A DNA stretch of 64,000 nt from JACOND01 sp965202795. GTDB taxonomy: Bacteria > Bdellovibrionota > Bdellovibrionia > Bdellovibrionales > UBA1609. A model generated the notes under the pieces. It ran no database searches and had not been told where the DNA came from. It saw nothing but the letters and a program-made list of their open reading frames with translations. Each line of letters opens with the position of its first letter. The first letter of the stretch is position 1. Positions 55,110 to 64,000 of the stretch are shown here, piece by piece. Made by a program: the position numbers and the translations under genes. Where the stretch lies: the NCBI GenBank assembly GCA_965202795.1, contig OZ241848.1, positions 558,001 to 622,000 on the forward strand, read 5' to 3'.

Positions 55110-55808
55110 ATGAGCTGCCGTCATCATAAAACCCTCTGTCCGGCAGCGGCTGGATTTAAGCGCCTGCCGGGGCTTGGCGCGGCTTTGGCCCTGACTGCCG
55201 CCTCATGGGCGGCGGGCGCCGCCAGTCCCCTGGTTTTGCAGTATGAGGCTTCCCATGTCAGAAACAAAGATCAAATATCCCTGATTTTCAGAAAAACCAC
55301 AGCGGAGCTGGCGGTTAACACTTCCAGCTGGCAAACAGGGCCAAAGCCCCGTTTGGGGCGCTTTGGCTCGGATCTGACGCCGGGGCTGAAATCAATTAAA
55401 CAGCAGATTGAGCGCGCTTACGCCCGGCTGCGGCGGACAGTCCCGGCCCTTTCGCTCATTAAGCATCCCCGCTTTCGCCCGCGGCCGCGGCCTCACGCGC
55501 CGGTTTTGCGGGTGGGATCGGAGGAGATCAAAGAAGGCTCCCCCCATTTTAAGCCTCTGGCTGAAATCATCCGCGGGGTTTGGCAGGCTGCTGGCTGGAC
55601 CTGCCTTGAGTGCGCTGTCTATCAGGCCCGCGGAAACAAAATCCTGCGGATTCAAACCGGATTTGCCGAAGGCCGGGCTGGACCGGCTGGACCGGCTGCC
55701 GCCGGCGGCAGCAAACGGTTTTTTTCAAAAAAAGAGCTGGGCTGCATCTCCAAAGGCCGGGGAAAAATAGAGTGTCTTGATCTCCTGTTTGGAATTTTTA
55801 AGCTTTGA
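55110..55808 (+). CDS. Exported protein, unknown
   Basis: From ATG 55110 the 232-residue product has a signal-like segment (LGAALALTAASWAAGAAS). A basic mature part follows (ISLIFRKTTAELAVNTSSW, RFRPRPRPHAPVLRVG), then a C-terminal part with Cys (WTCLECAVYQARGNKILRI, LGCISKGRGKIECLDLLFGI). No family was recognised. Upstream codons from 55017 are repeat B sequence (about 55035-55095) and are not used. It lies close ahead of the HExxH protein gene in the same direction. Confidence 0.6.
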   Translation: MSCRHHKTLCPAAAGFKRLPGLGAALALTAASWAAGAASPLVLQYEASHVRNKDQISLIFRKTTAELAVNTSSWQTGPKPRLGRFGSDLTPGLKSIKQQIERAYARLRRTVPALSLIKHPRFRPRPRPHAPVLRVGSEEIKEGSPHFKPLAEIIRGVWQAAGWTCLECAVYQARGNKILRIQTGFAEGRAGPAGPAAAGGSKRFFSKKELGCISKGRGKIECLDLLFGIFKL

Positions 55809-55842
55809 AGCTCTGGACTGATGGCTTTCATGGTTTAATCTC

Positions 55843-58038
55843 ATGCCCTCTTCAAAAAGCGCCCGCCCGCTCCGCCGGGGCCGTCTCATCAAACAGGCGC
55901 TGGCTTTTGCGCTGGCTTTTGCCGCGGCTTGCGCGGCAGCCCAGCCGCCCGGCAAAGCCCCCGCGCCGCCGGCAGATGGCGCGCCGCCTGAAACCAATAA
56001 AAGCGCCAGCCCGCCTAAAGATTTTGCGGGCCAGTCTGTCCGCATCAAAGAGAGCAGCCGCAAAATCTATTTTCAGAGGATAAGAGGCGTTAATCTTGAT
56101 TTTCCGAAGGATATCCAGCTGAAATCCGGGAGCGCCGATCTTTCCGCTGTGATAGAGCTTTTTAAGCGCGCTTCAGAAACCGATTATGACAATTTTTCGG
56201 AATTGGAGAGCATATCCTCCGGCCTGCTTCGCAGAGAAATAGACGCGCTGTGCCGAAAAGCCGCAAATCCTGAAAAATGCTCTGACAAAGCCTCTGATGA
56301 TTTAAAAAGCGCTCTTGATGAAATCCAAAACGGCATGTCCGGCCGCATCCTTTACCCTGAGCTTTATTTTCCGGCTTTGGAGAAAATCAGGGATGAGGAA
56401 ATCAGGCATGCCTTTTTGCGCCTGGATTCAGAATGCGCGGAAAACTGCAGGCATGGAACTCTGGCCGCTGTTATGCTCCAGGCCTCTTCAGAGGACTGGC
56501 AAAAACTGAGAGAAAAAGCTGGCGCCGCAGACAAAAAATGCCAGGAAAATCTTTTGGATGAGATGGCCTGGCAGCTGAGCCACGCGGAGTTTCCCGCGCC
56601 CTGTCTTGAGACGGAAAACAAAAGCCATAAGGTGTGCGAAAACATGCTCAAAAACATTGAGCGCATTCGCGGCCGGATTTCTGATCTGATGGAGCTGGCT
56701 TATGGGCCGGAGGCCCTTTTTGAGACAGAGGCCGCCGCGCCCTGCATAGACTGCGCCGTGAAAGCCGAATCTGATGGCGCCCAAAACCCTCTGAAGGATC
56801 TGGCCAGATTCTTAGAGGAAAAACCTCAATGCCTTGATCTGGATCCGGGGGGGGAAAAAACAGTTCGCTCCGGAAATGGGCTGGGCCATTCATACATTTT
56901 AAAGCGGGATCCGGATGGCGGCTATTCCATTGACTTTCCTGTGGAGTTTTCTGTTGATGAGGACTATGACGGCGAGGCCTCCAAAGAAGACGCGCCGGAG
57001 CATTACAGGCAGCGGGTTCAAGGCTGCCTGGCGGAGGCCAGCCCCATGATGCTTGGCCCCAAGGGGGAGAAGCTTAAAATTTCCATTTCAGAGCCGCCAT
57101 CAGGCGCGGCGGGATCCTGCCAAAACGGACAGCTGCCAAACCGGATTGCCATTGGCCCAAAGGATTACCGCTCCAACTCTGGAAAGTATGAGGCGGACAT
57201 TGACTGCCCCACCATTGTCCATGAGATTTTGCATCTTTCCGGCCTGTGTGATGAATACAAAGAAAGAGAGTCTGGCTTTTACACCGACCCTGAAACCGGC
57301 AAGGTTGCCGGAGCCAATTTTGGAAAGGCAAAAGATGAGGATTTGGAGTTTTCCGGCCTGGATTTCAAGCCGGCTTATGACTGCCGCCCGCTTTCCTCAA
57401 ACAGCATTATGTCCAATCCATATGAGCGGTGGCGGAATGTGAAAAGCGGCAAAAACAAATCCCTGCTCACCAATGGGCAGTTTAAAAGCCTGCTGTATGG
57501 ATCCTGCCCGGCAAAAAACAGGAGGTTTAATGGTTGTTCAAGGCTTGCCTACCAAAGCAGCCAGACTTCAGAGGAGGGCTGCCTTGCGGCAAAAAGCCGC
57601 TGTGAAAGCGAAAACGCGCTGGGGCTGGACAGGCGGGAGGAGGAGGCCGCCCTGCAAAATCAGATTCAGGAGCTTGAAGCGGTCAAAAAACATATTTCAG
57701 ATACTATAAAATCTTTTCGGGATCAGGGGAGCTTAAATCAAACCAATCAAGAGCTTCATGAGAAGATCCTGAAATCTCTTGAAGACGATATTAAAAGCAA
57801 AAAGGGGCTTTTGTCCCAAGCCTCTTCGCCGGCTGAAAAAGCGCAAAGGGAGCAAGAGCTGAAGGGCCTGATTGAAGCTCAGGATCGCGCCCTTCAGACA
57901 TATAAAAAGGCAAAAGAGATGGGGATTTTGGATGTAACCCTGGGAGAGCGGTATAACAGACAGCTGGAAGATTTTGATAAAGAGATCCAGGACGCGCGGG
58001 CGCGGCTGAAAACTGTCCAGTCCTGGCCAGAGTCATAA
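55843..58038 (+). CDS. Exported HExxH metalloprotease-like protein
   Basis: The 731-residue product has a signal peptide (LIKQALAFALAFAAACAAAQ). The N-terminal half is helical with many Cys, and a central segment contains CPTIVHEILHLSGLCDEYKE near residue 450. HExxH followed by Gly-Leu-x-Asp-Glu-Tyr is a zinc metallopeptidase signature with a likely third ligand in the Asp/Glu pair. The region SNSIMSNPYERW matches a Met-turn-like position. The C-terminal 150 residues are a coiled coil. Substrate is unknown; periplasmic or secreted location is predicted. Proteolytic activity is inferred from the motif only. Confidence 0.72.
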   Translation: MPSSKSARPLRRGRLIKQALAFALAFAAACAAAQPPGKAPAPPADGAPPETNKSASPPKDFAGQSVRIKESSRKIYFQRIRGVNLDFPKDIQLKSGSADLSAVIELFKRASETDYDNFSELESISSGLLRREIDALCRKAANPEKCSDKASDDLKSALDEIQNGMSGRILYPELYFPALEKIRDEEIRHAFLRLDSECAENCRHGTLAAVMLQASSEDWQKLREKAGAADKKCQENLLDEMAWQLSHAEFPAPCLETENKSHKVCENMLKNIERIRGRISDLMELAYGPEALFETEAAAPCIDCAVKAESDGAQNPLKDLARFLEEKPQCLDLDPGGEKTVRSGNGLGHSYILKRDPDGGYSIDFPVEFSVDEDYDGEASKEDAPEHYRQRVQGCLAEASPMMLGPKGEKLKISISEPPSGAAGSCQNGQLPNRIAIGPKDYRSNSGKYEADIDCPTIVHEILHLSGLCDEYKERESGFYTDPETGKVAGANFGKAKDEDLEFSGLDFKPAYDCRPLSSNSIMSNPYERWRNVKSGKNKSLLTNGQFKSLLYGSCPAKNRRFNGCSRLAYQSSQTSEEGCLAAKSRCESENALGLDRREEEAALQNQIQELEAVKKHISDTIKSFRDQGSLNQTNQELHEKILKSLEDDIKSKKGLLSQASSPAEKAQREQELKGLIEAQDRALQTYKKAKEMGILDVTLGERYNRQLEDFDKEIQDARARLKTVQSWPES

Positions 58039-58039
58039 A

Positions 58040-61000
58040 TCAGCCGGGCCAGCGGCTGTTCATCCAGAGGCCTATGCTGTTTAAGATTTGATTTTGCTGG
58101 ACTGGCAGGACTGCGGTTTTGGCCTTGACCAGCAAAACCAGCCGCCGGGCCAGATACTCCGCGCCCTCCCTCCGCGCGGAAAAGGCTTTGTCCAAAGCCT
58201 CCCGGGCAATGATGTCCTTATGATATGGCAAAACCTGCGGCTCCAAAAACAGCTGCGCAAGAAAGCGGGCAAGAGTTTCCATGGCCCCATCCAAAAATGA
58301 CGCCGGGCCTAAAAAATACAGGCCTCTTTGAAAGCCTTTGCCGGCTGCAGAGCAATTTCCCTCCCTCAAAAGAAAAAGCAGTATTTCGTGATCAATGGGA
58401 ATATAAGACTGGTTGTATTTAATCAGGCTGGCCTTAAACTGAACAGCCTCGCCGCGGTCAATAAGCGCCCGGGATTTAAAATAGACAATCAAATCAAACA
58501 GCCGGATTCTTGAGGCGCTCAGCTCCCCGCTTTTTGAAAGCAGGCCCAGGACTCCATCCTCGCACAAAAGCGCCGCGCTTTTTTTATTATGAGAGGCCAA
58601 AAGAGGATCCAGGAACTCTTTTCCTATGGAGTCTTCTATTTCGCTTTTTCTCCGGCGGCTCATTACAAGGGATGCGGGGATGGGCTTCAGGCGGCAGCGC
58701 TCCAAAGCCCAGTCTTTGATTTTTTCAAGAAACCGCAAATTTCTTTGCATCCCCTCTGCCGGGGCAAAATCTCTCCCAAGATTCCCCTCTTCATCAAGAT
58801 AAACTGTCAGCCGGCCGCCTTCAGAGTGAAGCGCCATTTCGTGTATCATCATTTTCAGAGAGTCTATTGTTGACTGGCAGACATAAAGCCTGAATTTGCT
58901 TTTTTCCAGATATTTTTCCAGCTTAATCAGATGCAGCCAAAACAGAGCGGAAAGATCAATAATCATGCTGGATTTTTTGTCAAGGCTCTCAGGCGCTTTG
59001 CCGGCGCAATCCGCATCTTTTGGAAAGGCGGAGATAAACCGGCTTTCCGGGCTGTCCGCCAAAACCCCCATAATCTCTATGGGATGCTTTCCTGTAATTT
59101 TTGAAAGCGAGCCGATGCAGGCTTTTCCCTCTTTATAGGACTGGAGCAGCATGCGCCACCGCTCTTTTTGCTTTTTTGGATCCGGCATCAGCTTTTTAAA
59201 GATGTCTTTTATGTCTTCAAGGGAGGGCTTGGCCGGAATGGGGAGGCCTCTTGCAAACCTGTTTGAGGGAAAATCCATGTCAGACCCGCGCATGATTTCA
59301 TGATATTTATGGAGGTATTTGCTTTGCAGCTCTATAACCCGCCACCGCTTGTGGCTGAAATCAAATGTGTCGTTTGTTTTTTTGCCGAAAAGCGCTTTGG
59401 AAAGCGGATGATCGGGAGTGAATATATCCGCGCCCTCCTCAATGATGATTTCTTTTTCCTCTTGTGTTTTTGTCTCCCGGATTTTCACATAGCCGTCACG
59501 GCCGGCTGTTTCCGGCGGGGACAGAAACTCAGCATCCCCCGCCTCCTTAAAGCCCGTTATCAGCCCCATATAAACCTCCCGCGGCTCCGGCCGTCCGGGA
59601 TGCAGCTTGAGGCATTGATATTGAGTCTCCAGAGAGTTTTTGACGCTCCCCGCAAGCCTCCAGGATATGGAAAGGCTGCTCAGATATTCCACAGGCAGGC
59701 GGCCCCAGTCAAACTCATGCTTTAAAAGCTCTTTGGCTTTGTCTGCCTGGCTGTTTTTGATATAAGCGGAAATCAAATCTATTTTGACTATGTCATTTTC
59801 TGGGTTTTTTCTGATAAAGCTTTCATAATATTGAATGGCTTTTTTGCTGTCCCCCAAGTCTTGATAAATTTGAAACAAAACGCAGGCGGGATAAGGGTTT
59901 TCAGGAAATTTTTTAAGCAGCTTTTCGGCCAGATCTATGGCGTTTTGGTTTTTGCCGCTTTCAAAATAGCTCTGCAGCAGATGAAAAATTTTTGGATGGC
60001 TGAGGCTCTGCCTTGTGATTTGCTCCAAAAAAGGCGCGCATTCCTCATACATTTTGGCATGATGCAGCTCCTCCGAAAGCAGAAGAATGTCCCTGAGATA
60101 AGCGCCGGCAATTTTTTCCGCGGCGGAATCCTCCGCCCGCCGCCGCCGCAATTCCTCATGGGCCAGGCTGCAGGCTGCTTTTAAAAAGCCCCTTCTTTTG
60201 CCCTGACTGCCGCAGCTTTCCTCAATCCGCGACTTTAAGACCAAAATTCTGATGCTGTCTCTGTTTTTCTCAAACACAGAGTCCAGCTCTTTGGCCGCCG
60301 CGGCAAAGTCTTCCAGGCGGACAAATCCGTATATCAGGCAGATTGAGGCCTCAAGCTTGTCTTCTCTTTCTGTGAAGGGGTTTTTTATAATGCGCCTCAG
60401 AAGATTCTCCCCGGCGGAAGGCCGATCATCCGCAAAAAGCGCATGGGCTAAAATAAAGTTTAAGCTCAAAAGCTTTTTTGTCTCTTCCGCAGCGGCTTGG
60501 CCTCTGCCGCTTTTGCCTTTGGGGGGCTTTAGCCGCTTAAACAGCTCTTCTTTGACTTTCATTTTCTCAAGCTCGGAAATGGTTTTTTTAACCTCCCCTT
60601 GTTGGCTGAAAAGGCGGCTCAGCTCGATTTTCAAATCCTTGTTTTGTGGAAAATTTTTAATTCCCTCCTCAATTATTTCCATGGCCTGATCAAGCTCTCC
60701 GCTTAGTTCAAGAGCTATGGCATAATTTATAAAGCTCTCCGGGCTGGTTTTTTTCAGCTCGCTGTATTTGCTGTTTTCCATGAAATCCTTATAGATGGCT
60801 TTTATTTTTGCAAGCTCCGGCATCAGCTCATCACCCGCCCGCCGCGCCATTTTGATGTCCTCTCTTTCTGAAATGATTTTTAAAGAAAGCGCGGCATAGC
60901 GCTCTTTTTCCTCTATGCCGCTTATGGTTTTTTCAAAAGCCTTCAGCCATTTGCCGGCCTTTTTATATTCCCCTCTTTTTACGGCAATATGGGACAAAAT

Positions 61001-61972
61001 CATGGCCGCTTTGGCGTCTTTTTTCAGCTCATTCCTGAGGCTTCCGGCAATTTGCTCCAATGGCGCGCCCTCCCGCTCCATGATTTGCAGTTTAAGACAA
61101 GCCGCCTCTTTATTCAGCGGGTTTAGCTTTAATGTTTTTTTAACTGATTTTTTGGCTTTTTCCAGGCCGCCTCTGATCAAATAGGCCATGGCGCAGTTTG
61201 CGAGGGCGGCTTCATCCTCAGGGTGAAACTGCAGCGCCTGTATAAAAAGGGCAGAGCTTGCAAGCGCCTTCCCCATTTTCAGCTCCGCCCGGCCCATAAG
61301 GCTTAAAACCCTGTGTTTTTCTTTTTCATTTAATGCGGGCCATTTTTCCTCTTTAAAGCCTTTCAGCAGCTTAAGGGCTGTTTCCGGCTGATGCTTATTT
61401 ATCAGATCCCTTATTCTGTTAAGCTCAGAATGCCGGCCATCGCTTTGGACTGAGCTGATTAAAGCGGGGGAAAGGGGAGAGGACAGCCGGCTGCCAGACT
61501 CCTCCTCAACGGGTCCGTAACTGCTGCCATAATATTTGCGGCGGATTTTAGGATATTTATTAAGCAGATCTTTTATCTCATCCCAGCTGTGGATCTCCAC
61601 TGAAAAAAGCCCTTCCCGCTTATGCTTTTCTGAGATTTTTCTAGCCTCTTCCTGTATGCCCGCGTCCCTTTTGCAGCTGGCAGCCAAAATGAATTTTTTT
61701 AAGCGCGGCTTAAAGTTTTTGGCTTTTTCTGTCTCCTCCCGCAATTCCTTTTTTTTGATTTTCCCGTTAAGCTCTCTTTTTTTGCATTGGATGCCTATAT
61801 TGCCTGGCGCAAAAATATCCACGCCCTGCTGGGACTGGCCCTGCCGGCCGTGTTTCTGGGGGTTGTCTCCAAACTCCTCCCTATATAAACTTAGGCACAG
61901 GCTCTCAAAAGCCTCCGCGCCTTCTGGAGGGGGAAGCTGAATATCTGATGGCCTAAGCAAAGCGCTTTCCAT
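58040..61972 (-). CDS. Nuclease-like / TPR / GreAB-C-like / PIN-like multidomain protein
   Basis: The 1310-residue cytoplasmic protein appears to have four parts. Residues 20-150 look like an Mrr-type PD-(D/E)XK domain: FESLCLSLYREEFGDNPQKH, QGVDIFAPGNIGIQCKK, with Asp and Gln-x-Lys. Residues about 170-830 are helical TPR-like repeats (EDEAALANCAMAYLIRGGLE and similar). Near residue 880, DHPLSKALFGKKTNDTFD resembles the GreA/GreB C-terminal domain. The C-terminus has SMIIDLSALFWLHLIKLEKY and a later ALLCEDGVLGLL, placed like a PIN-type ribonuclease core. TPR-plus-nuclease proteins are typical of conflict or defence systems; that role here is inferred. ATG 61972 follows AAAGGGAG. It is convergent with the gene at 55843, with one base between the stops. 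Confidence 0.7.
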   Translation of the reverse strand: MESALLRPSDIQLPPPEGAEAFESLCLSLYREEFGDNPQKHGRQGQSQQGVDIFAPGNIGIQCKKRELNGKIKKKELREETEKAKNFKPRLKKFILAASCKRDAGIQEEARKISEKHKREGLFSVEIHSWDEIKDLLNKYPKIRRKYYGSSYGPVEEESGSRLSSPLSPALISSVQSDGRHSELNRIRDLINKHQPETALKLLKGFKEEKWPALNEKEKHRVLSLMGRAELKMGKALASSALFIQALQFHPEDEAALANCAMAYLIRGGLEKAKKSVKKTLKLNPLNKEAACLKLQIMEREGAPLEQIAGSLRNELKKDAKAAMILSHIAVKRGEYKKAGKWLKAFEKTISGIEEKERYAALSLKIISEREDIKMARRAGDELMPELAKIKAIYKDFMENSKYSELKKTSPESFINYAIALELSGELDQAMEIIEEGIKNFPQNKDLKIELSRLFSQQGEVKKTISELEKMKVKEELFKRLKPPKGKSGRGQAAAEETKKLLSLNFILAHALFADDRPSAGENLLRRIIKNPFTEREDKLEASICLIYGFVRLEDFAAAAKELDSVFEKNRDSIRILVLKSRIEESCGSQGKRRGFLKAACSLAHEELRRRRAEDSAAEKIAGAYLRDILLLSEELHHAKMYEECAPFLEQITRQSLSHPKIFHLLQSYFESGKNQNAIDLAEKLLKKFPENPYPACVLFQIYQDLGDSKKAIQYYESFIRKNPENDIVKIDLISAYIKNSQADKAKELLKHEFDWGRLPVEYLSSLSISWRLAGSVKNSLETQYQCLKLHPGRPEPREVYMGLITGFKEAGDAEFLSPPETAGRDGYVKIRETKTQEEKEIIIEEGADIFTPDHPLSKALFGKKTNDTFDFSHKRWRVIELQSKYLHKYHEIMRGSDMDFPSNRFARGLPIPAKPSLEDIKDIFKKLMPDPKKQKERWRMLLQSYKEGKACIGSLSKITGKHPIEIMGVLADSPESRFISAFPKDADCAGKAPESLDKKSSMIIDLSALFWLHLIKLEKYLEKSKFRLYVCQSTIDSLKMMIHEMALHSEGGRLTVYLDEEGNLGRDFAPAEGMQRNLRFLEKIKDWALERCRLKPIPASLVMSRRRKSEIEDSIGKEFLDPLLASHNKKSAALLCEDGVLGLLSKSGELSASRIRLFDLIVYFKSRALIDRGEAVQFKASLIKYNQSYIPIDHEILLFLLREGNCSAAGKGFQRGLYFLGPASFLDGAMETLARFLAQLFLEPQVLPYHKDIIAREALDKAFSARREGAEYLARRLVLLVKAKTAVLPVQQNQILNSIGLWMNSRWPG

Positions 61973-62169
61973 TGCCAAACTCCCTTTGCATGCCCGTTTG
62001 ATGAATTTTGCTTGAAAACTCTCGTTTTTTCCTCTTTTGCCCGAGCTTAAAATTTCAAATCAAACCAGCATAAGCTCCCAGGTTTTGCTTTTCTTTCAGC
62101 TTGTTTTTTTCGCGGGGCCGGGGGGATTTAGAGGGTTTTCAAATGCCTGAAGTTTCAAATCAAGCTGTT

Positions 62170-63339
62170 TTAAATTTCCCCCTCTTTTAGAGCGCGGCAA
62201 AAAAAATCAAAGGGCCAGATGTCAATGCCGCAGGATGTTTTCCGCAGCTCCCCGCCCATGCAAACCAGGACGCGCTTTTTAACATTTGCAAGCTCTTTAA
62301 TGGCTTTAAGCCCCTTATAATCTTTAGAGGAGGCTTGCGCCTTGGCCTTAACCTCAAAAGCGATCAGCTCGTCCCCTCTTTTTAAAAGAAAATCCACCTC
62401 TGTTGTCCGGGCCTCCGCCGGCGACCAGTAAGACATCCCCTCATAAAGGGGATGGGAGCTGAAATGGCGATAGCTTTCATAAGCCCTTAAAACCTGCGCC
62501 ACAAGCCCCTCAAAAAGAGAGCCTTTTTCCTCCGCGGCCACAGGGCCAAAATTCCCTTTCATGGCGCGGGCCAGGCCCGGATCAGCCAAATAAAATTTTC
62601 TCTGCCGTTTTTCCCTTAAGCGGAGCCTGGAAGAGTAAGCGGGCAGAAAAAACCCCAGCATAGTGTCCTCCAGAACAGCAAAAAATTCCCGCGCGGCGTC
62701 TCTGGAAATATGGCAGTCCCTCGCTATGGCGCTCATATTGACCGCCTGGCCATGGCAAAGCCCGGCCGCCTCCAAAAACCGGGCAAAGCCGGGGAGGTCT
62801 TTAACCAAAGCCTCCCCCTTGATCTCTTCTGTTAAATATGTGTGGGCATAAGCCTTCAGCTGCCATGTCCTGTCAGCGGCTGACCACACAATGGGAATCA
62901 GCCCATGCCGCAAAGCCTGATTCAAATCAAAATCCGCCCCCAGCTCCGCTGGAACAAAGGGATGGAGATTGAGCCTGCCCGCCCGGCCGCCCAAAAGATT
63001 GACCCCCGGCTTTTTCAGCTTCCGCGCGCTGGATCCGGTGAGAATAAACCGATGGCGGGAAGGCCCCTCAATCAGCCGGTGGACCTCGTTCAAAAGCTCC
63101 GGCATCCTCTGGATTTCATCAACGATTATCAGGCTCTCTTTTTTAAAGGCTTTGACCCTGCTGTAAAAAAGCCCCGGCTTAGCCAGATATTTCTGGTAAA
63201 GCCCCTCATCTAAAAGATCGATATACGGCGCCTCAGGGAAAAGCCGCTTTAGGAGCGAGGTTTTGCCGCTGCCTCTAAGCCCCATGAGAAAAAAGCTTTT
63301 GCCCCGCGGCAGGCTGATTATCCGGTCTTTATAGCCCAT
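62170..63339 (-). CDS. DUF4143 AAA+-type ATPase, second copy
   Basis: A 389-residue relative of the gene at 12175 with the same order of motifs: Walker A GLRGSGKT near residue 20, VDEIQRMPELLNEVHRLIEG near 68, ILTGSSARKLK near 95. A winged-helix-like stretch follows (AIARDCHISRDAAREFFAVL), then the C-terminal TTEVDFLLKRGDELIAFEVK, which again looks like a degenerate PD-(D/E)XK core. ATG 63339 follows GAGAGAGGCAAA. The start at 63381 would add 14 residues. It lies 200 bp before the large TPR fusion, in the same direction, but that gap makes an operon uncertain. Confidence 0.85.
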   Translation of the reverse strand: MGYKDRIISLPRGKSFFLMGLRGSGKTSLLKRLFPEAPYIDLLDEGLYQKYLAKPGLFYSRVKAFKKESLIIVDEIQRMPELLNEVHRLIEGPSRHRFILTGSSARKLKKPGVNLLGGRAGRLNLHPFVPAELGADFDLNQALRHGLIPIVWSAADRTWQLKAYAHTYLTEEIKGEALVKDLPGFARFLEAAGLCHGQAVNMSAIARDCHISRDAAREFFAVLEDTMLGFFLPAYSSRLRLREKRQRKFYLADPGLARAMKGNFGPVAAEEKGSLFEGLVAQVLRAYESYRHFSSHPLYEGMSYWSPAEARTTEVDFLLKRGDELIAFEVKAKAQASSKDYKGLKAIKELANVKKRVLVCMGGELRKTSCGIDIWPFDFFCRALKEGEI

Positions 63340-63823
63340 TTTGCCTCTCTCCTGTGTTTTGCGCGGCTCAGCTGCGCGCAAATGCGCGCTTGTTTCCAGG
63401 GAAAAACATAATTTTTTTATAAAATTTCAGGTTTTTTTCAGGCCTCAAATTTTCAGGCTTTTGATTTTGCGGCAGTTTTATGCGCAATAATGCCTGATTT
63501 AGCTAATTTTTTATCATTTTACGGCGGTTTTTGTGACAAAATCAAGCAAAATTTAAGATTTTTAACAAAAATTCATCAAATACAGTTATTTAATCATGAT
63601 TTTATTTTTTTGAAAGCTTTTTTCTGTTTTTTTTGTGATTTTTATAAAAAATCGTTATTTTTTGTATTTTTGATGTTATTTTTATCATTTTACGGCGGTT
63701 TTTGTGACAAAATCAGAAGAATTTAAGAAATTTTGCTTTTTTTCTGGCTCTTTAAGCCCCTTTAGGCTTCAGGGAGCCGCTTTGCCGCGGGCCGGCCAAT
63801 CGCCCGCCGCCCGCCATTAAGGC
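63340..63823. other. AT-rich stretch with direct repeats
   Basis: Much richer in A and T than the rest of the window from about 63400 to 63740. Two identical 37-bp repeats (63508-63544 and 63679-63715, containing ACGGCGG and GTGACAAAATCA) lie 171 bp apart. No gene is supported; short frames of Phe/Ile-rich sequence are composition effects. It probably includes the promoter of the ATPase. Confidence 0.6.
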
Positions 63824-63991
63824 TCATGTGACAGATTTGCCCTTTTTAATTGCTTCGGGTTTAATAAAGGGCAGCCCGCTGACAGTGTCTTTAAACAGGG
63901 CGGACATGGACAGTGATGAGGGCTTTTCGCTGGCATTGAGGATGACAGGCCGCTCAAACGCAGACAAAGCGGCTGGCGCTGGCGCGGACAT
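63824..63991 (-). CDS. Small hypothetical protein
   Basis: A complete 55-residue frame from ATG 63991, preceded by an in-frame stop, to TGA 63824-63826. The sequence is not low-complexity (ALSAFERPVILNASEKPSSL, FKDTVSGLPFIKPEAIKKGK). There is no known family and the ribosome binding site is poor. It is the only gene candidate in the last 170 bases. Confidence 0.35.
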   Translation of the reverse strand: MSAPAPAALSAFERPVILNASEKPSSLSMSALFKDTVSGLPFIKPEAIKKGKSVT

Positions 63992-64000
63992 TGATCAGGG

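Overview
The window looks like a chromosome segment of a flagellated, didermic, menaquinone-using bacterium. Evidence is fliA, a FliL-like protein, csrA, menB and menA, a PBP4-type carboxypeptidase, an MltD-like lipoprotein, lipobox lipoproteins and a protein ending like an outer-membrane barrel. The three N-terminal-twitch radical SAM genes and the general gene style suggest Bdellovibrionota or another former deltaproteobacterial group; this is inference, not proof. Insertion-sequence remnants, several broken genes and dispersed GC-rich repeats suggest a genome under reshuffling, perhaps in a host-associated lineage.

Layout. 1-2361: end of an unknown gene, dut, and a PDZ/SH3/barrel mosaic protein. 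2518-15091: an accessory island of exported left-handed beta-helix (LbH, hexapeptide repeat) genes, mixed with a broken tsaE, broken Rpn nuclease, IS110 and IS1634 fragments and a DUF4143 ATPase. 15726-29790: mostly housekeeping genes: an orphan adenine methyltransferase, glmU, dacB coupled to three tandem radical SAM genes, a large lipoprotein, a fused oligopeptide-type ABC ATPase and a DAHP synthase. 29962-41353: mltD-like gene, then a second LbH island holding three of the four prepilin-like LbH fusions. 42504-58038: csrA, rsmE, menB, menA, a thioredoxin-like gene, namZ, fliA, fliL, a SPOR protein, pcrA and exported proteins including a HExxH protein. 58040-63991: a 1310-residue nuclease/TPR/PIN-like fusion, a second DUF4143 ATPase and an AT-rich tail.

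The most striking system is the LbH family. I count 11 apparently intact or switchable members (seven exported, four prepilin-like) and at least four broken ones. They share an N-terminal cap with two conserved cysteines followed by roughly 18-bp coding repeats. Exported members often form cassettes: promoter, strong ribosome binding site, signal peptide, cap, helix, a short palindrome just after the stop, and a GC-rich terminator. The second class places the same cap and helix behind a type IV prepilin-like segment. Three of these four genes carry a (TC)n dinucleotide tract between their ATG and the prepilin motif, with 10, 18 and 23 units. The 10-unit copy is out of frame and the other two are in frame. 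This is the signature of phase variation by slipped-strand mispairing, so the region may encode a switchable, recombining set of cell-surface beta-solenoids.
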